The notes below the pieces were generated by a model, which worked only from the letters and a program-made list of their open reading frames with translations, ran no database searches and was not told the origin of the DNA. Made by a program: the position numbers and the translations under genes. A stretch of 64,000 bases of DNA from Caldisericota bacterium (GTDB taxonomy: Bacteria > Caldisericota > JANLFM01), in the NCBI GenBank assembly GCA_024655965.1, contig JANLFL010000001.1, forward strand, positions 154,120-218,119, read 5' to 3'. Below, in pieces: positions 24,784 through 33,632 of the stretch (its first letter is position 1; every line of letters starts with the position of its first letter).

Positions 24784-27056
24784 GATCCGCGATCCTGGGA
24801 AGGCCCCTCTTTCTCTGGGTTGTCCTGTTTATTTTCGGGGAGGTCCTGGGGTTTTACCTGGACCTCCCCTTTCTTTTTCCCATCCTGTTTCTTGTTTCCC
24901 TGGGAATTTTTGTCTTTCTCATCCCCAAATTTTCCCTCCCCTGGTTTTTCCTGCTCCTTGCCATCTCTCTTCCCCTGGGATTTTTTCTTTCCTTTAAAGC
25001 GAGCCATCCCCAGGTGGATGACCCCACCTTTGACAGAGCCTGGGGGATCGTGGAAATGGAACCCCAAACGAAATACGGAGGGGTCAAGTTCTTCTTAAAA
25101 ATGATCCTCAGGGAAAAAGATGGGCAAAAAGAGGAAGTAGCATTCCGGGTTTACGCCTCATATTTTGAGGAGATCAGCATTTCTAAGGGGGACCTCCTGG
25201 AGGTGGAGGGAAAAATCGAGCTCCCCAGGGATGAGATGAGGGACTACCTGAGGAAGGAAAGCTGCTTCTGGGTACTAAAGGCTTCCCGAATTGAAATCAT
25301 CGGCTCAACCCTCTCCCAGCTCGGGGAGGCCCTGCAAAACCTGAAGGGGGCGATTGAAGAGGAAGTAAAACAGAGGGTTTCCTACCCGGAAAGTGAGCTT
25401 TTACTGGGGGTCTTAATCGGCAGAGCGGCAGACCTCGAGGAGTGGGCAACCCTCCCCTTCAGGGAAACGGGAACCTCCCATATTCTTGCAGCCTCGGGGA
25501 CCAATGTGGCACTGCTCGTGGCCTTCTTTTTTGTAATCGGGAAGTTCCTGGGGCTGGGAAAGCGACCAACCCTCATTGCTTCCATTCCCTTTGTTCTCCT
25601 TTACGCCACGATCTGCGGGTGGCTGCCATCGATTACCCGGGCCACCGCTGTGGTGATGGTGGGAATTTTAAGCATGCTTTCCAAGAGGGAGAAGGACTTC
25701 CCCACCACCATTGCCTTTTCCGCCCTGGTCGTCCTTTTTTTCGATCCCCTCGCCCTCTTCTTTCTGGATTTTCAGCTGTCATTCCTGGCTGTCTCATGCC
25801 TCGAGGCCTTTTTCCCCGAGATGCAAGGGTGGATCCCCGGAAGGTTCCCCAAAATTCTGAAGGATTCGTTTTTTGCCGCGGTTTCAAGCCAGGTCGGAGT
25901 CCTCCCCTTGATCGCCTCACAATTCCACAGTCTCCCTTTGATTGCCCCCCTGGCGAACATGGTTGTCCTGCCCATGGTCTCAGTCCTTCTTCCCGCAGGC
26001 CTTTTAACGGTTTCCCTCTCCCTCCTTCTGCCTCAAATTGGAGGGCCCTTGATCTGGCTGGTGGGAAAATTTTCCGCCCTCATCTATCAGATCACCCAGG
26101 GGTTGGGGGCCATCCCGCTTTCCAGCTTGATCGTCCCCACTGCCCCAATCTGGCTTCAGGCAATTTACTGGGCGGCCCTTTTCTTTTCTGTGGGCATCTC
26201 CCTTCTGGGTTTCAAAGAGAAGACCAGGGCCATTGCGACCAGATTCATGACCCTGGTCTTCGCCATTTTCGTTCTTTGGTTGGCCCTATTCCCCTTCCTT
26301 TTCCCGGTTAGGTTCTTCGAAGCCCACTTCATCGATGTAGGGCAGGGAGATTCCATCCTTCTGAGGATGCCTGATGGGTTGAACTTCCTCTGGGATGCGG
26401 GAGGGAATTCTAAGAGCTTGAAATACCTCCAGAGTCTGGGGATTAATGCCCTGGACCTTGTATTCATCAGCCACTTCCACAGTGACCATATTAACGGGCT
26501 CACTCCCATCCTGGACAATATCCCCGTGAAAATGGTGATTTTAAACAGGGAGGGTTCCCCGGAAAAGGAGAAATTGGAAGCAGAGCTTAAAAAAAGGGGA
26601 ATCAGGTACCTGGAAATCGGGCAAGGTTATTCAATTAAAACAAAATCCATGAGGCTGGAAATCCTTTCTCCCCCGGAAGGGGCGAGCGAGTGGAAGGAAA
26701 ACGACCGATCTCTGGTTGGGAAGGTCTCCTTCGGGGAAACGGATTTTCTACTTCCCGGGGACATCGAGGAGAAGGGACGGAATTTTTTGAAAAAAGGAGG
26801 GGAAATTGAAGCCGAAGTCCTGAAGGTCCCCCATCACGGAAGCGCCACTTCACTGGACGAGGAGTTCCTGGAAAGGGTTTCCCCCGAAATTACCGTAATC
26901 TCCGTGGGGAAGGAAAATCCTTACGGTCATCCCTCCACGGTTACCATCGATCTCTTGAAAGAAGAGGAGATCTTTACTCTTCAGACCTCCAGGGATGGCA
27001 CGATTTCCATCCAAACGGACGGAAGATTTATTAAAATAGAAAAAGAAAAATGGTAG
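24780..27056 (+). CDS. comEC: ComEC/Rec2 DNA-uptake channel
   Basis: A 758-residue polytopic membrane protein that imports single-stranded DNA during natural transformation. The N-terminus holds a DUF4131-type part and an OB-like segment, followed by the competence domain (GTSHILAASGTNVALL). The C-terminus, from about 510, is a metallo-beta-lactamase-like domain with FIDVGQGDSILL, SHFHSDHINGL and VPHHGSATSL, thought to degrade the non-transported strand. The GTG start overlaps comEA by 4 nt, and the stop overlaps the ATG of holA. Together with comEA this implies the capacity for DNA uptake, though the pilus genes are not in the window. Confidence 0.94.
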   Translation: MRSAILGRPLFLWVVLFIFGEVLGFYLDLPFLFPILFLVSLGIFVFLIPKFSLPWFFLLLAISLPLGFFLSFKASHPQVDDPTFDRAWGIVEMEPQTKYGGVKFFLKMILREKDGQKEEVAFRVYASYFEEISISKGDLLEVEGKIELPRDEMRDYLRKESCFWVLKASRIEIIGSTLSQLGEALQNLKGAIEEEVKQRVSYPESELLLGVLIGRAADLEEWATLPFRETGTSHILAASGTNVALLVAFFFVIGKFLGLGKRPTLIASIPFVLLYATICGWLPSITRATAVVMVGILSMLSKREKDFPTTIAFSALVVLFFDPLALFFLDFQLSFLAVSCLEAFFPEMQGWIPGRFPKILKDSFFAAVSSQVGVLPLIASQFHSLPLIAPLANMVVLPMVSVLLPAGLLTVSLSLLLPQIGGPLIWLVGKFSALIYQITQGLGAIPLSSLIVPTAPIWLQAIYWAALFFSVGISLLGFKEKTRAIATRFMTLVFAIFVLWLALFPFLFPVRFFEAHFIDVGQGDSILLRMPDGLNFLWDAGGNSKSLKYLQSLGINALDLVFISHFHSDHINGLTPILDNIPVKMVILNREGSPEKEKLEAELKKRGIRYLEIGQGYSIKTKSMRLEILSPPEGASEWKENDRSLVGKVSFGETDFLLPGDIEEKGRNFLKKGGEIEAEVLKVPHHGSATSLDEEFLERVSPEITVISVGKENPYGHPSTVTIDLLKEEEIFTLQTSRDGTISIQTDGRFIKIEKEKW

Positions 27057-28033
27057 AGACAGATTACCTCGAGGCGATCAAGAAAGCCGAGGAAGGAATA
27101 TTCCAGCCCGTTTACATCTTCCTGGGGGGGTCCCTTTACCTCAAGGACCGCCTGATAAAATCCCTTTGCGACAACTTCCTTTCTTCAGAGGGCGATCTGG
27201 AGATCAGGGAGGCGGGGGAAGGCAATTTGGAGGAGCTCCTCGAGAATCAGGAAAGCGCCTGCCTCTTCTCCACAAGGAGGGTCCTTTACCTTAAAAACGT
27301 CCAAGAACTCAAAGCTCAAGAGAGAAAGAGTCTTTTCCAGAGGATTAACACCCTGGGGAACCAGATATTGATACTTGAATTCGAGGGAAACCCCGAGGAA
27401 CTCCCCCTAATTGAGCTCTCAGGTCTTGCCCTGGTCAAGGACCCCGTCCTGGGAGAGAAACAGCTCAGAAACTGGATAATCGGGTCTTTCAGCAAAAAGG
27501 GAAAGAGGATCTCCCCGGAAGCCCTGGAATTCCTCCTAACTCACACAGACCGCTCCCTGGACACTCTTTCCCTGGAAATTGAGAAGGTCTCCCTTTACGA
27601 GGAGGGAAGCCTGGTCTCCCTGGAGACCGTCCAGAAGTTGATTACCCCTTCCCTCGAGGGAACGGGATTCGACCTCGTGGATGCGGTCTTCTCCGGGAAA
27701 CGAGGGAAAGCCCTGAACCTTTTAAATCAGATCCTTTTCATGGGGAAAGAGGCTCCGGGGCGATTGATCTTTTTGCTCTTCAGGAACTTCAAGCTCCTCT
27801 GGCAGCTTTCTGGAATGGGGCAGGTGAAGAAACCGGATTTTTTTAAATTAGCCCAGAAATTGGGGGATCATCCGATCGCGGTAAAAAAGGCTTTCGAGTG
27901 TCTGAACAATTACAGCCGGGAAAAAGCCCAGGGGGCCTTAGAGGCGCTCGCGGAAATTGACAGGAAAATAAAACAGGGGGGAGAGGATCCCCACCTGTTA
28001 TTGGAAAAATTTATTTTGGAATTCTCCCCTTGA
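27050..28033 (+). CDS. holA: DNA polymerase III delta subunit
   Basis: A 327-residue clamp-loader subunit that opens the sliding clamp. Recognised by its N-terminal PVYIFLGGSLYLKDRL, FSTRRVLYLKNV and LEFEGNPEELPL segments, the LGEKQLRNWI motif, and the C-terminal AAA+-like collar region KAFECLNNYSREKAQGALE. It overlaps comEC by 7 nt, and comEA–comEC–holA is a common order in Clostridia. It ends 13 nt from the convergent rpsT. Confidence 0.92.
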   Translation: MVETDYLEAIKKAEEGIFQPVYIFLGGSLYLKDRLIKSLCDNFLSSEGDLEIREAGEGNLEELLENQESACLFSTRRVLYLKNVQELKAQERKSLFQRINTLGNQILILEFEGNPEELPLIELSGLALVKDPVLGEKQLRNWIIGSFSKKGKRISPEALEFLLTHTDRSLDTLSLEIEKVSLYEEGSLVSLETVQKLITPSLEGTGFDLVDAVFSGKRGKALNLLNQILFMGKEAPGRLIFLLFRNFKLLWQLSGMGQVKKPDFFKLAQKLGDHPIAVKKAFECLNNYSREKAQGALEALAEIDRKIKQGGEDPHLLLEKFILEFSP

Positions 28034-28046
28034 AAATCGAAGCGGA

Positions 28047-28298
28047 CTAAGAAACCTTTTTCATCAAGCGAGATTTCTTCCGTGCTGCGGCATTCTTATG
28101 GAGGATCCCTTTAGTGACCATCTTGTCGATCGTCCGGCAGGCTTCCCGGACGATCTGTGGGGAATCTTCCTCCTTCATGACGATCGCCTTTTGCGCTTTC
28201 TTAACCGTAGTTTTCAGTTTGCTCTCTAAAGAACGGTTGCGCTCCGTCCTCTTCTTTGTTAACCTCTCTCGCTTAATTGCAGACTTTGATCTCGGCAA
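28047..28298 (-). CDS. rpsT: 30S ribosomal protein S20
   Basis: An 83-residue basic protein, with MPRSKSAIKRERLTKKRTER at the start, KTTVKKAQKAI, and the C-terminal KGILHKNAAARKKSRL typical of S20. It binds 16S rRNA early in 30S assembly. The start codon is TTG at 28298 with GGAG 6 nt ahead. It faces holA tail to tail and is divergent from lepA across the 612-bp gene-free stretch. Confidence 0.95.
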   Translation of the reverse strand: MPRSKSAIKRERLTKKRTERNRSLESKLKTTVKKAQKAIVMKEEDSPQIVREACRTIDKMVTKGILHKNAAARKKSRLMKKVS

Positions 28299-28490
28299 AT
28301 TTATCTCCTTCTTCGGAAAATCTTGAATTTTATTAAAATTTTGACCTTATAATTTTCCAAATCCAGAGGAAAATGTCAAATGAATCAACCCCTGAGGAAT
28401 TGACCCTTTGTTTCCCCAAAAATTTTCTGATTTTTTTTAAGAATTCCTTTTCTCCTCCTGATCCCCTGGAGTCCCCGCTATAAGAAAAAA
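28299..28490. other. Non-coding stretch between rpsT and the candidate RNA
   Basis: The first part of a 612-bp gene-free interval. It is A/T-rich near rpsT and should contain the rpsT promoter: a TTGACA is present on the minus strand at 28374-28379, but no well-spaced -10 box goes with it. On the plus strand TATAAG at 28479-28484 could be a -10 box for the RNA that follows, but its -35 region is poor. I see no open frame with a ribosome binding site. Confidence 0.5.
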
Positions 28491-28746
28491 AGGGAGATGC
28501 GCGGGAAGGCAAAATCCCAGATAGTCATTGGGCACCTGGGAAGGAGAGGGATAAGAGGGGGAAACCCATCTGAAAACCCCTATTGACCAAAGGGAACAGC
28601 ACCTGGGGATTGATGGCTAAGGGTTTTGAACAAGGGTAAAGCTTTTTGGCCAGAATGGCTGCTAAATGGGTTCCCCTTTTGTGGAATGAGCAAGTAGTTT
28701 AAAGAGGAACTCTTTAGGTGCCCTGGGTTTTTGAAAAGCGTTTTTT
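28491..28746 (+). ncRNA. Candidate structured RNA, 6S-like shape
   Basis: Long-range complementarity defines a rod. GGGCACCT (28530-28537) pairs perfectly with AGGTGCCC (28716-28723). Outside it AAAATCCCA (28511-28519) pairs at 8 of 9 positions with TGGGTTTTT (28724-28732). Inside it AGAGGGGGAAACCCAT (about 28554-28569) pairs with ATGGGTTCCCCTTTT (about 28666-28680). Further in, AAAACCC pairs with GGGTTTT. A small hairpin AAAGAG/CTCTTT (28701-28715) sits on the 3' side of a large internal loop. A closing stem, a big bubble with a 3'-side mini-hairpin and a long apical arm are the general shape of 6S RNA, and the ~194-nt core is the right size. There is no sequence signature to prove it. T6 at 28741-28746 may end the transcript. 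Strand is inferred. Confidence 0.45.
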
Positions 28747-28910
28747 GTTCGCCTTCATTAGCAATTCAGGAAAAAGGTCATCCGGAAAAGGAGGAGGATT
28801 GGGAAAAAGGTGGAGGCCCCCCGGAAAGACAGAAAAAAATAGGAAGGTTTGGGGAGAAAGGGGAAATTCCGAGTTTTTCCCCCAGCTCCCTTACATAATA
28901 TACTAAGCTC

Positions 28911-30710
28911 ATGCAGGAAAAAATCCGGAATTTTTGCATAATTGCTCATATTGACCATGGAAAATCGACCCTTGCTGACCGGTTGCTCGAGGCGACCGGG
29001 GTGAAGCTCAGGGTCCAGATGGAGCAGGTTCTCGACCAGATGGACCTTGAGCGGGAGAAAGGGATAACCATAAAAGCTCACCCGGTCAGGTTGGAATACC
29101 GGGCAAAAGACGGGAGCGAATACATCCTTAACCTGATCGATACCCCCGGGCACGTGGATTTCACCTACGAGGTTTCCCGAGCCCTCGCCGCTTGTGAAGG
29201 GGCTCTTCTGGTGGTCGACGGGACTCAGGGGGTTGAAGCCCAGACCCTGGCGAACGCCTACCTGGCAATGGACCTTAACCTCGACCTTGTCCCCGTGATC
29301 AACAAAATCGATTTGCCCAATTCCGATCCAGAGAAGGCAAAGAAGGAGATCGAGGAAGCGGTGCTCCTCGACGCCAGCGACGCGATTCTCGTATCCGCCA
29401 AGGAGGGCTGGGGGACCGAAGAGGTGCTTGAGGCAATCGTGAAAAGGATCAGGCCTCCCCGAGGGAACCCCGATGGCCCTTTACGAGCCCTGATTTTCGA
29501 TTCCCATTACGACCCTTACAAGGGGGTGATCTCCTACATCCGGGTGGTTGACGGGAAGGTGAAGGTCGGAGACAGGATCAAGATGATGGGGACCGACCAA
29601 ACCTTCGAGGTCATGGAAGTGGGTTACTTTAAACTGGGGATGGTACCCAAAGGGGAGTTGCAGGCGGGAGAGGTGGGGTATCTTGCGGCGAATATCAAAA
29701 GCCTTTCCGAGACAAAGGTGGGGGACACGATAACCTCGGCGGAAAACCCCGCTTCCTCCCCACTTCCCGGATTCCGGCATCTGAAACCCATGGTCTTCTG
29801 CGGCCTTTACCCCACAAGAAATGAGGATTTCCCCGCCTTGCGTGAGGCATTACAAAAACTATCCTTAAATGACGCTTCCATCGTTTATGAGCCTGAATCA
29901 TCCCCGGCTCTGGGATTCGGATTCCGGTGCGGTTTCCTGGGCCTATTGCACATGGAGATCGTCCAGGAGAGACTGGAGAGGGAATACGAGCAGGAATTGG
30001 TAGCCACTGCCCCCTCTGTGGTTTACAGGGTCTTTCTCAGGGACGGAACGGTCTTTGAAATCGACAATCCGGCAAAGTTCCCCAGCCCGGAAACCCTGGA
30101 CCACATCGAAGAGCCCTTCGTAAAAGCGATCATCATGGTCCCTCAGGAATTCGTGGGTCCCATGATGGACCTCGCCCAGGGGAAAAGGGGAATTTTCAAA
30201 AACATGGAATACATAGAAGGAGGGAGGGTCATTTTGACTTACGAAATCCCGCTCGCGGAAATCCTACTTGATTTTTACGATCAGCTCAAAAGCCGGTCGA
30301 GGGGATACGCCTCTTTCGATTACGAGTTCCTTGAATACCGAAAGACGGACCTGGTGAAGCTGGACATCCTGGTAAATGGAAAGCAGGTCGATGCCCTGTG
30401 CTACATCCTACCCCAGGAAAAGGCTTACGAACATGCCAGAAAAATCGTCAGCCGCCTGAGGAAGACTATCCCCAGGCAGCTTTTTGAGGTGGTCATCCAG
30501 GGGGCAATCGGGAGCAGGATAATTGCCCGGGAGACCATTAAACCTCTCCGGAAAAACGTCCTGGCAAAATGCTACGGAGGGGACGTCACAAGGAAAATGA
30601 AGCTTTTAGAAAAACAGAAGGAAGGAAAGAAAAGGCTGAAAAAAGTGGGGAATGTGGACATCCCCCAGGAGGCTTTCTTCAGCATGTTGAAAATCGACTC
30701 CGAGGAATGA
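28911..30710 (+). CDS. lepA: Elongation factor 4 (LepA)
   Basis: A 599-residue translational GTPase related to EF-G that back-translocates or remodels stalled ribosomes. Motifs: G1 [10 protein letters not shown] (12-21), switch [13 protein letters not shown]3 DTPGH, G4 NKID, and the LepA-specific C-terminal domain ([19 protein letters not shown]). No ribosome binding site is evident before the ATG, and TATACT lies 6 nt upstream, so it too may start near its transcript end, though without a good -35 box. The stop overlaps hemW as ATGA. Confidence 0.96.
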   Translation: MQEKIRNFCIIAHIDHGKSTLADRLLEATGVKLRVQMEQVLDQMDLEREKGITIKAHPVRLEYRAKDGSEYILNLIDTPGHVDFTYEVSRALAACEGALLVVDGTQGVEAQTLANAYLAMDLNLDLVPVINKIDLPNSDPEKAKKEIEEAVLLDASDAILVSAKEGWGTEEVLEAIVKRIRPPRGNPDGPLRALIFDSHYDPYKGVISYIRVVDGKVKVGDRIKMMGTDQTFEVMEVGYFKLGMVPKGELQAGEVGYLAANIKSLSETKVGDTITSAENPASSPLPGFRHLKPMVFCGLYPTRNEDFPALREALQKLSLNDASIVYEPESSPALGFGFRCGFLGLLHMEIVQERLEREYEQELVATAPSVVYRVFLRDGTVFEIDNPAKFPSPETLDHIEEPFVKAIIMVPQEFVGPMMDLAQGKRGIFKNMEYIEGGRVILTYEIPLAEILLDFYDQLKSRSRGYASFDYEFLEYRKTDLVKLDILVNGKQVDALCYILPQEKAYEHARKIVSRLRKTIPRQLFEVVIQGAIGSRIIARETIKPLRKNVLAKCYGGDVTRKMKLLEKQKEGKKRLKKVGNVDIPQEAFFSMLKIDSEE

Positions 30711-31834
30711 ATCCCCTTTCCGTTTACCTTCACATTCCCTTCTGTAAAAAGAAGTGCGCTTATTGCGATTTTGCATCCTTCCCCGCCCAGGGAAGCCAGG
30801 TTGAAAAGTACCTTGAAGCCCTAAAGTTAGAGATCGAGCTTTACCGACCCTTGCTTCAAAGTAGGGAGATCAAAACCGTCTATTTCGGGGGAGGGACCCC
30901 CTCCCTTTTGCCCCCCGATAAGCTCCTCTCTCTCCTGCGGATGATCCTCCCCGAGGGAAATTTCGGGGAAAGGGAAATAACCCTCGAAGCCAACCCGGGG
31001 ACGATCGAGCTTGAAGGATTAAAGAAGTTAAGAGAAGGGGGTTTCAACCGTATCTCCATCGGAATTCAATCCTTTAAAGACCAGGAGCTGATTTTCCTGG
31101 GAAGGGTGCATTCCAGCAAACAGGGGGAGGAGGCATATCAGAACGCCAGGCAGGCAGGCTTTAAAAACATCAACCTTGATTTGATCTACGGGATTCCTGG
31201 CCAGAGCCTTGGCGATTTCCTCTTCAGTTTGAACAAGGCGGTCTCCTTGAACCCGGAGCACCTTTCCCTTTATTGCCTTTCCATCGAGAGGGGGACTCCC
31301 CTTTTTTACCGGATGAAATCGGGGGAAATAAGCCCCTTAGGGGACGATCAGGTTGCCAGGATGTACCATTCGGCGCGAAGGTTGCTTTCCGGAAACGGGT
31401 ACGAGCATTACGAAATATCAAATTTCGCAAGACCGGGGTTCCGCTCCCGGCACAACATGGTCTACTGGACATACGGAGAGTACATTGGCCTGGGCTTGAA
31501 AGCGGTCTCCTTCTATGAGGGTATCAGGAAAGGAAACCCGGGGAAATTCGATGAATACATTTCCGCATTATCCGAAAGAAGAGCTCCTATCGCCTATAGA
31601 ACCGGGAAAAAGGGGATTGCCGCTTTAAGGGAGGAGGCCATTCTCCGTTTGAGAACTTCCGACGGCTTCAATGAGGAGGAATTGCGGAGGAAATACCCCC
31701 GTGCCTTTAACCTTTTTCAGAAAAAACTCCTTTCTTTAAAGGAATCGGGGCTCATTGAGGAGAACAGGGGAAGGTGGCGGATCAAGGAAAGGCACTTTTT
31801 CATCTCCTTAGAGATCATGTCCCGATTGTTGTAA
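30707..31834 (+). CDS. hemW: HemW-type radical SAM protein
   Basis: A 375-residue radical SAM protein of the coproporphyrinogen oxidase-like family. The 4Fe-4S cysteines are C13, C17 and C20 in [13 protein letters not shown]; the Cys that follows directly in true HemN enzymes is replaced (CDF), which fits HemW, a heme chaperone rather than an oxidase. Other motifs: [32 protein letters not shown], and a C-terminal HemN_C part. ATG at 30707 gives the family N-terminus and overlaps the lepA stop by 4 nt. Confidence 0.9.
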   Translation: MNPLSVYLHIPFCKKKCAYCDFASFPAQGSQVEKYLEALKLEIELYRPLLQSREIKTVYFGGGTPSLLPPDKLLSLLRMILPEGNFGEREITLEANPGTIELEGLKKLREGGFNRISIGIQSFKDQELIFLGRVHSSKQGEEAYQNARQAGFKNINLDLIYGIPGQSLGDFLFSLNKAVSLNPEHLSLYCLSIERGTPLFYRMKSGEISPLGDDQVARMYHSARRLLSGNGYEHYEISNFARPGFRSRHNMVYWTYGEYIGLGLKAVSFYEGIRKGNPGKFDEYISALSERRAPIAYRTGKKGIAALREEAILRLRTSDGFNEEELRRKYPRAFNLFQKKLLSLKESGLIEENRGRWRIKERHFFISLEIMSRLL

Positions 31835-31859
31835 AATATAAGCAAGAAAAAGGTTGGAG

Positions 31860-32903
31860 ATGAAAATCGGTTACCTAACAGAAAGAAGAAAAGCGATCCT
31901 CAAAGCCGTGGTGGAGGATTACATCCTCCATGGCCAGCCGGTGGGGTCAAAAGCCCTGGTTGGCTTTCAGGGCTTGAATTATAGCCCTGCGACCATCCGG
32001 GCGGAGATGGCTGCCCTGGAAGAAATGGGTTACCTCACCCATCCTCACACCTCCGCAGGGCGGGTCCCCACGGAGATGGGCTATCGCTATTATGTGGACC
32101 ACCTGTTGACCATCACCCCGGTTTCCAACCAGGAAATGGAAAATCTCTCCCAGGCCATCTCCCGGAGGGGGGAGGATCTCCGCCAACTTCTGGTTGAGGT
32201 TTGCCGGTTGATCTCCACGATCACCACCTATGCCTCAATCGCTTTAACTCCTCACTTCCAGCAGTTAATCATAAAAAGGATACACTTCGTTCCCATTTCC
32301 TCCCGGGTCTCCCTGGTAATTATCGTAACCAGTGCCAAGATCATTCAGAGTTCCCTGGCTGAGGTGCCCCCCGAGGTTTCCGAGGAGCAACTGGAGGAAC
32401 TCTCCCGCACCTTGAGTCGCCACCTTGATGGGAAGACCCCCTGGGAGTCCCTTCAGATCATCCAGACCCTGAAAGAGGGTCCTTTAAAACAGTTCTCCTT
32501 CCTCCTCGGTCAAATCCATTCCTTCATTCACGAGGTCTTCCTGTTCGAACAGAGGGAGAGGCTGATCGTGGAGGGAGAAGAAAATGTCCTCCTCTCACCG
32601 GAGCTCCAGGACCTGAACAAGCTGAGGACTTTAATCGCCACTTTAGACCGCCGGTTCCTCCTTCAGGAGTTCCTGGAAAGAAAGTTGACCAGCAAAAACC
32701 TGCAGGTGATCATCGGCAGGGAAAACGAATTCTTCGAGATGCGAGATCTCTCCCTCCTCGCCATGCCCTTTGAAACCTCAAGTTACAACTGGGGGGCTCT
32801 GGGGCTGGTGGGACCGGTAAGGATGGATTACGCCAAGGCGATCCGCACCCTTTCCTGTGTAACCAGCATCCTGGAGAAAAACCTTCAAAGGGAGGGTCTC
32901 TGA
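31860..32903 (+). CDS. hrcA: Heat-inducible transcription repressor HrcA
   Basis: A 347-residue repressor of class I heat-shock genes. Features: N-terminal winged helix LTERRKAILKAVVEDYI, QPVGSKAL, YSPATIRAEMAALEEMGYL, HTSAGRVPTEMGYRYYVD, and the C-terminal GAF-like part ending in LGLVGPVRMDYAKAI. The ATG at 31860 (AAGG 6 nt upstream) is preferred to the TTG two codons earlier. In Firmicutes grpE-dnaK-dnaJ normally follow; here rsmE follows directly, and I find no CIRCE inverted repeat before the gene. Its targets must be elsewhere. Confidence 0.94.
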   Translation: MKIGYLTERRKAILKAVVEDYILHGQPVGSKALVGFQGLNYSPATIRAEMAALEEMGYLTHPHTSAGRVPTEMGYRYYVDHLLTITPVSNQEMENLSQAISRRGEDLRQLLVEVCRLISTITTYASIALTPHFQQLIIKRIHFVPISSRVSLVIIVTSAKIIQSSLAEVPPEVSEEQLEELSRTLSRHLDGKTPWESLQIIQTLKEGPLKQFSFLLGQIHSFIHEVFLFEQRERLIVEGEENVLLSPELQDLNKLRTLIATLDRRFLLQEFLERKLTSKNLQVIIGRENEFFEMRDLSLLAMPFETSSYNWGALGLVGPVRMDYAKAIRTLSCVTSILEKNLQREGL

Positions 32904-33632
32904 TTGCCCAACTCCTTCTGGCTCCCTCCTGACTGCCGGGAGGGAGATTTCGTTTTTTTCCCGCCCGAAGAAAGACGCCATATAAAAAATGCGCTCCGCA
33001 TGAAGCCCGGAGATAGAGCTCAGGTCCTCTGGAGGAACCTGCGCCTGGAAGTTGAACTGCAACCGGGGGAAACCCTCAAGGGACTTATCATTTCCTCCTC
33101 CCCCATTCCGCCCCCTCCCCTGAACCTTGACCTTGCACAGTCTGTGCCAAAGGGGAGGAAAATCGAGGACACGATCAAGCTTTGCTCCCAAATCGGCTTG
33201 AGGAAAATCATCCCCTTCTTCTCCCTTCGTTCCATCCCCAGGTGGGAAAAGGGGGAGATCGAAAGAAAAATGGAAAGATGGACCAAGATCGCTATCCAGG
33301 AATCCACGGTCTCCGGGTTTCCTCCCCTGGAAATTGAAAGGCCTCAATCTTTCAAGGAGCTCCTTGGGAATTTGCCCCGTTACAACCTGGGGCTGTTCCT
33401 CTGGGAAAATGGGATTATGAAGCTGAGGGACCTGGTCAGGGAAAAGGGAAACCCCCAAAACGTCCTCCTGGTCGTGGGACCCGAGGGAGGATTCGCACCT
33501 GAAGAGGCGGAGGAAGCCCGGATGATTGGCTTCCAAGTGGTCAGCCTGGGAGAAAGGGTTTTTCGCACGGAGGTCGCGGGAGTAATCGCCTCAATTTTCC
33601 TCATGTCCCACTGGGGAGGTCTGGGAGGGTGA
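32904..33632 (+). CDS. rsmE: 16S rRNA (uracil-1498-N3)-methyltransferase
   Basis: A 242-residue SPOUT methyltransferase that methylates U1498 of 16S rRNA. It begins with a PUA-like domain (FFPPEERRHIKNALRM) and has the knot motifs LLVVGPEGGFAPEEAEEAR, VVSLGERVFRTEVAGVIA. The start is TTG immediately after the hrcA stop, with GGAGG inside the end of hrcA 9 nt upstream, so it is probably coupled to hrcA translation. Confidence 0.94.
   Translation: MPNSFWLPPDCREGDFVFFPPEERRHIKNALRMKPGDRAQVLWRNLRLEVELQPGETLKGLIISSSPIPPPPLNLDLAQSVPKGRKIEDTIKLCSQIGLRKIIPFFSLRSIPRWEKGEIERKMERWTKIAIQESTVSGFPPLEIERPQSFKELLGNLPRYNLGLFLWENGIMKLRDLVREKGNPQNVLLVVGPEGGFAPEEAEEARMIGFQVVSLGERVFRTEVAGVIASIFLMSHWGGLGG

Noticed and set aside
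25442-26311. 289-codon frame inside comEC
   Set aside because: A shadow of the conserved competence domain in another frame; Pro/Gly/Arg-rich with no family resemblance.
28491-28746. tmRNA, SRP RNA or RNase P RNA
   Set aside because: None of their conserved sequences (tag reading frame with tRNA-like ends, the SRP GGAAG tetraloop helix, RNase P P4 core) is seen.
31800-31860. CIRCE operator upstream of hrcA
   Set aside because: No TTAGCACTC/GAGTGCTAA inverted repeat is present.
32778-33536. 252-codon minus-strand frame across hrcA/rsmE
   Set aside because: Antisense to two well-supported genes, without a ribosome binding site.
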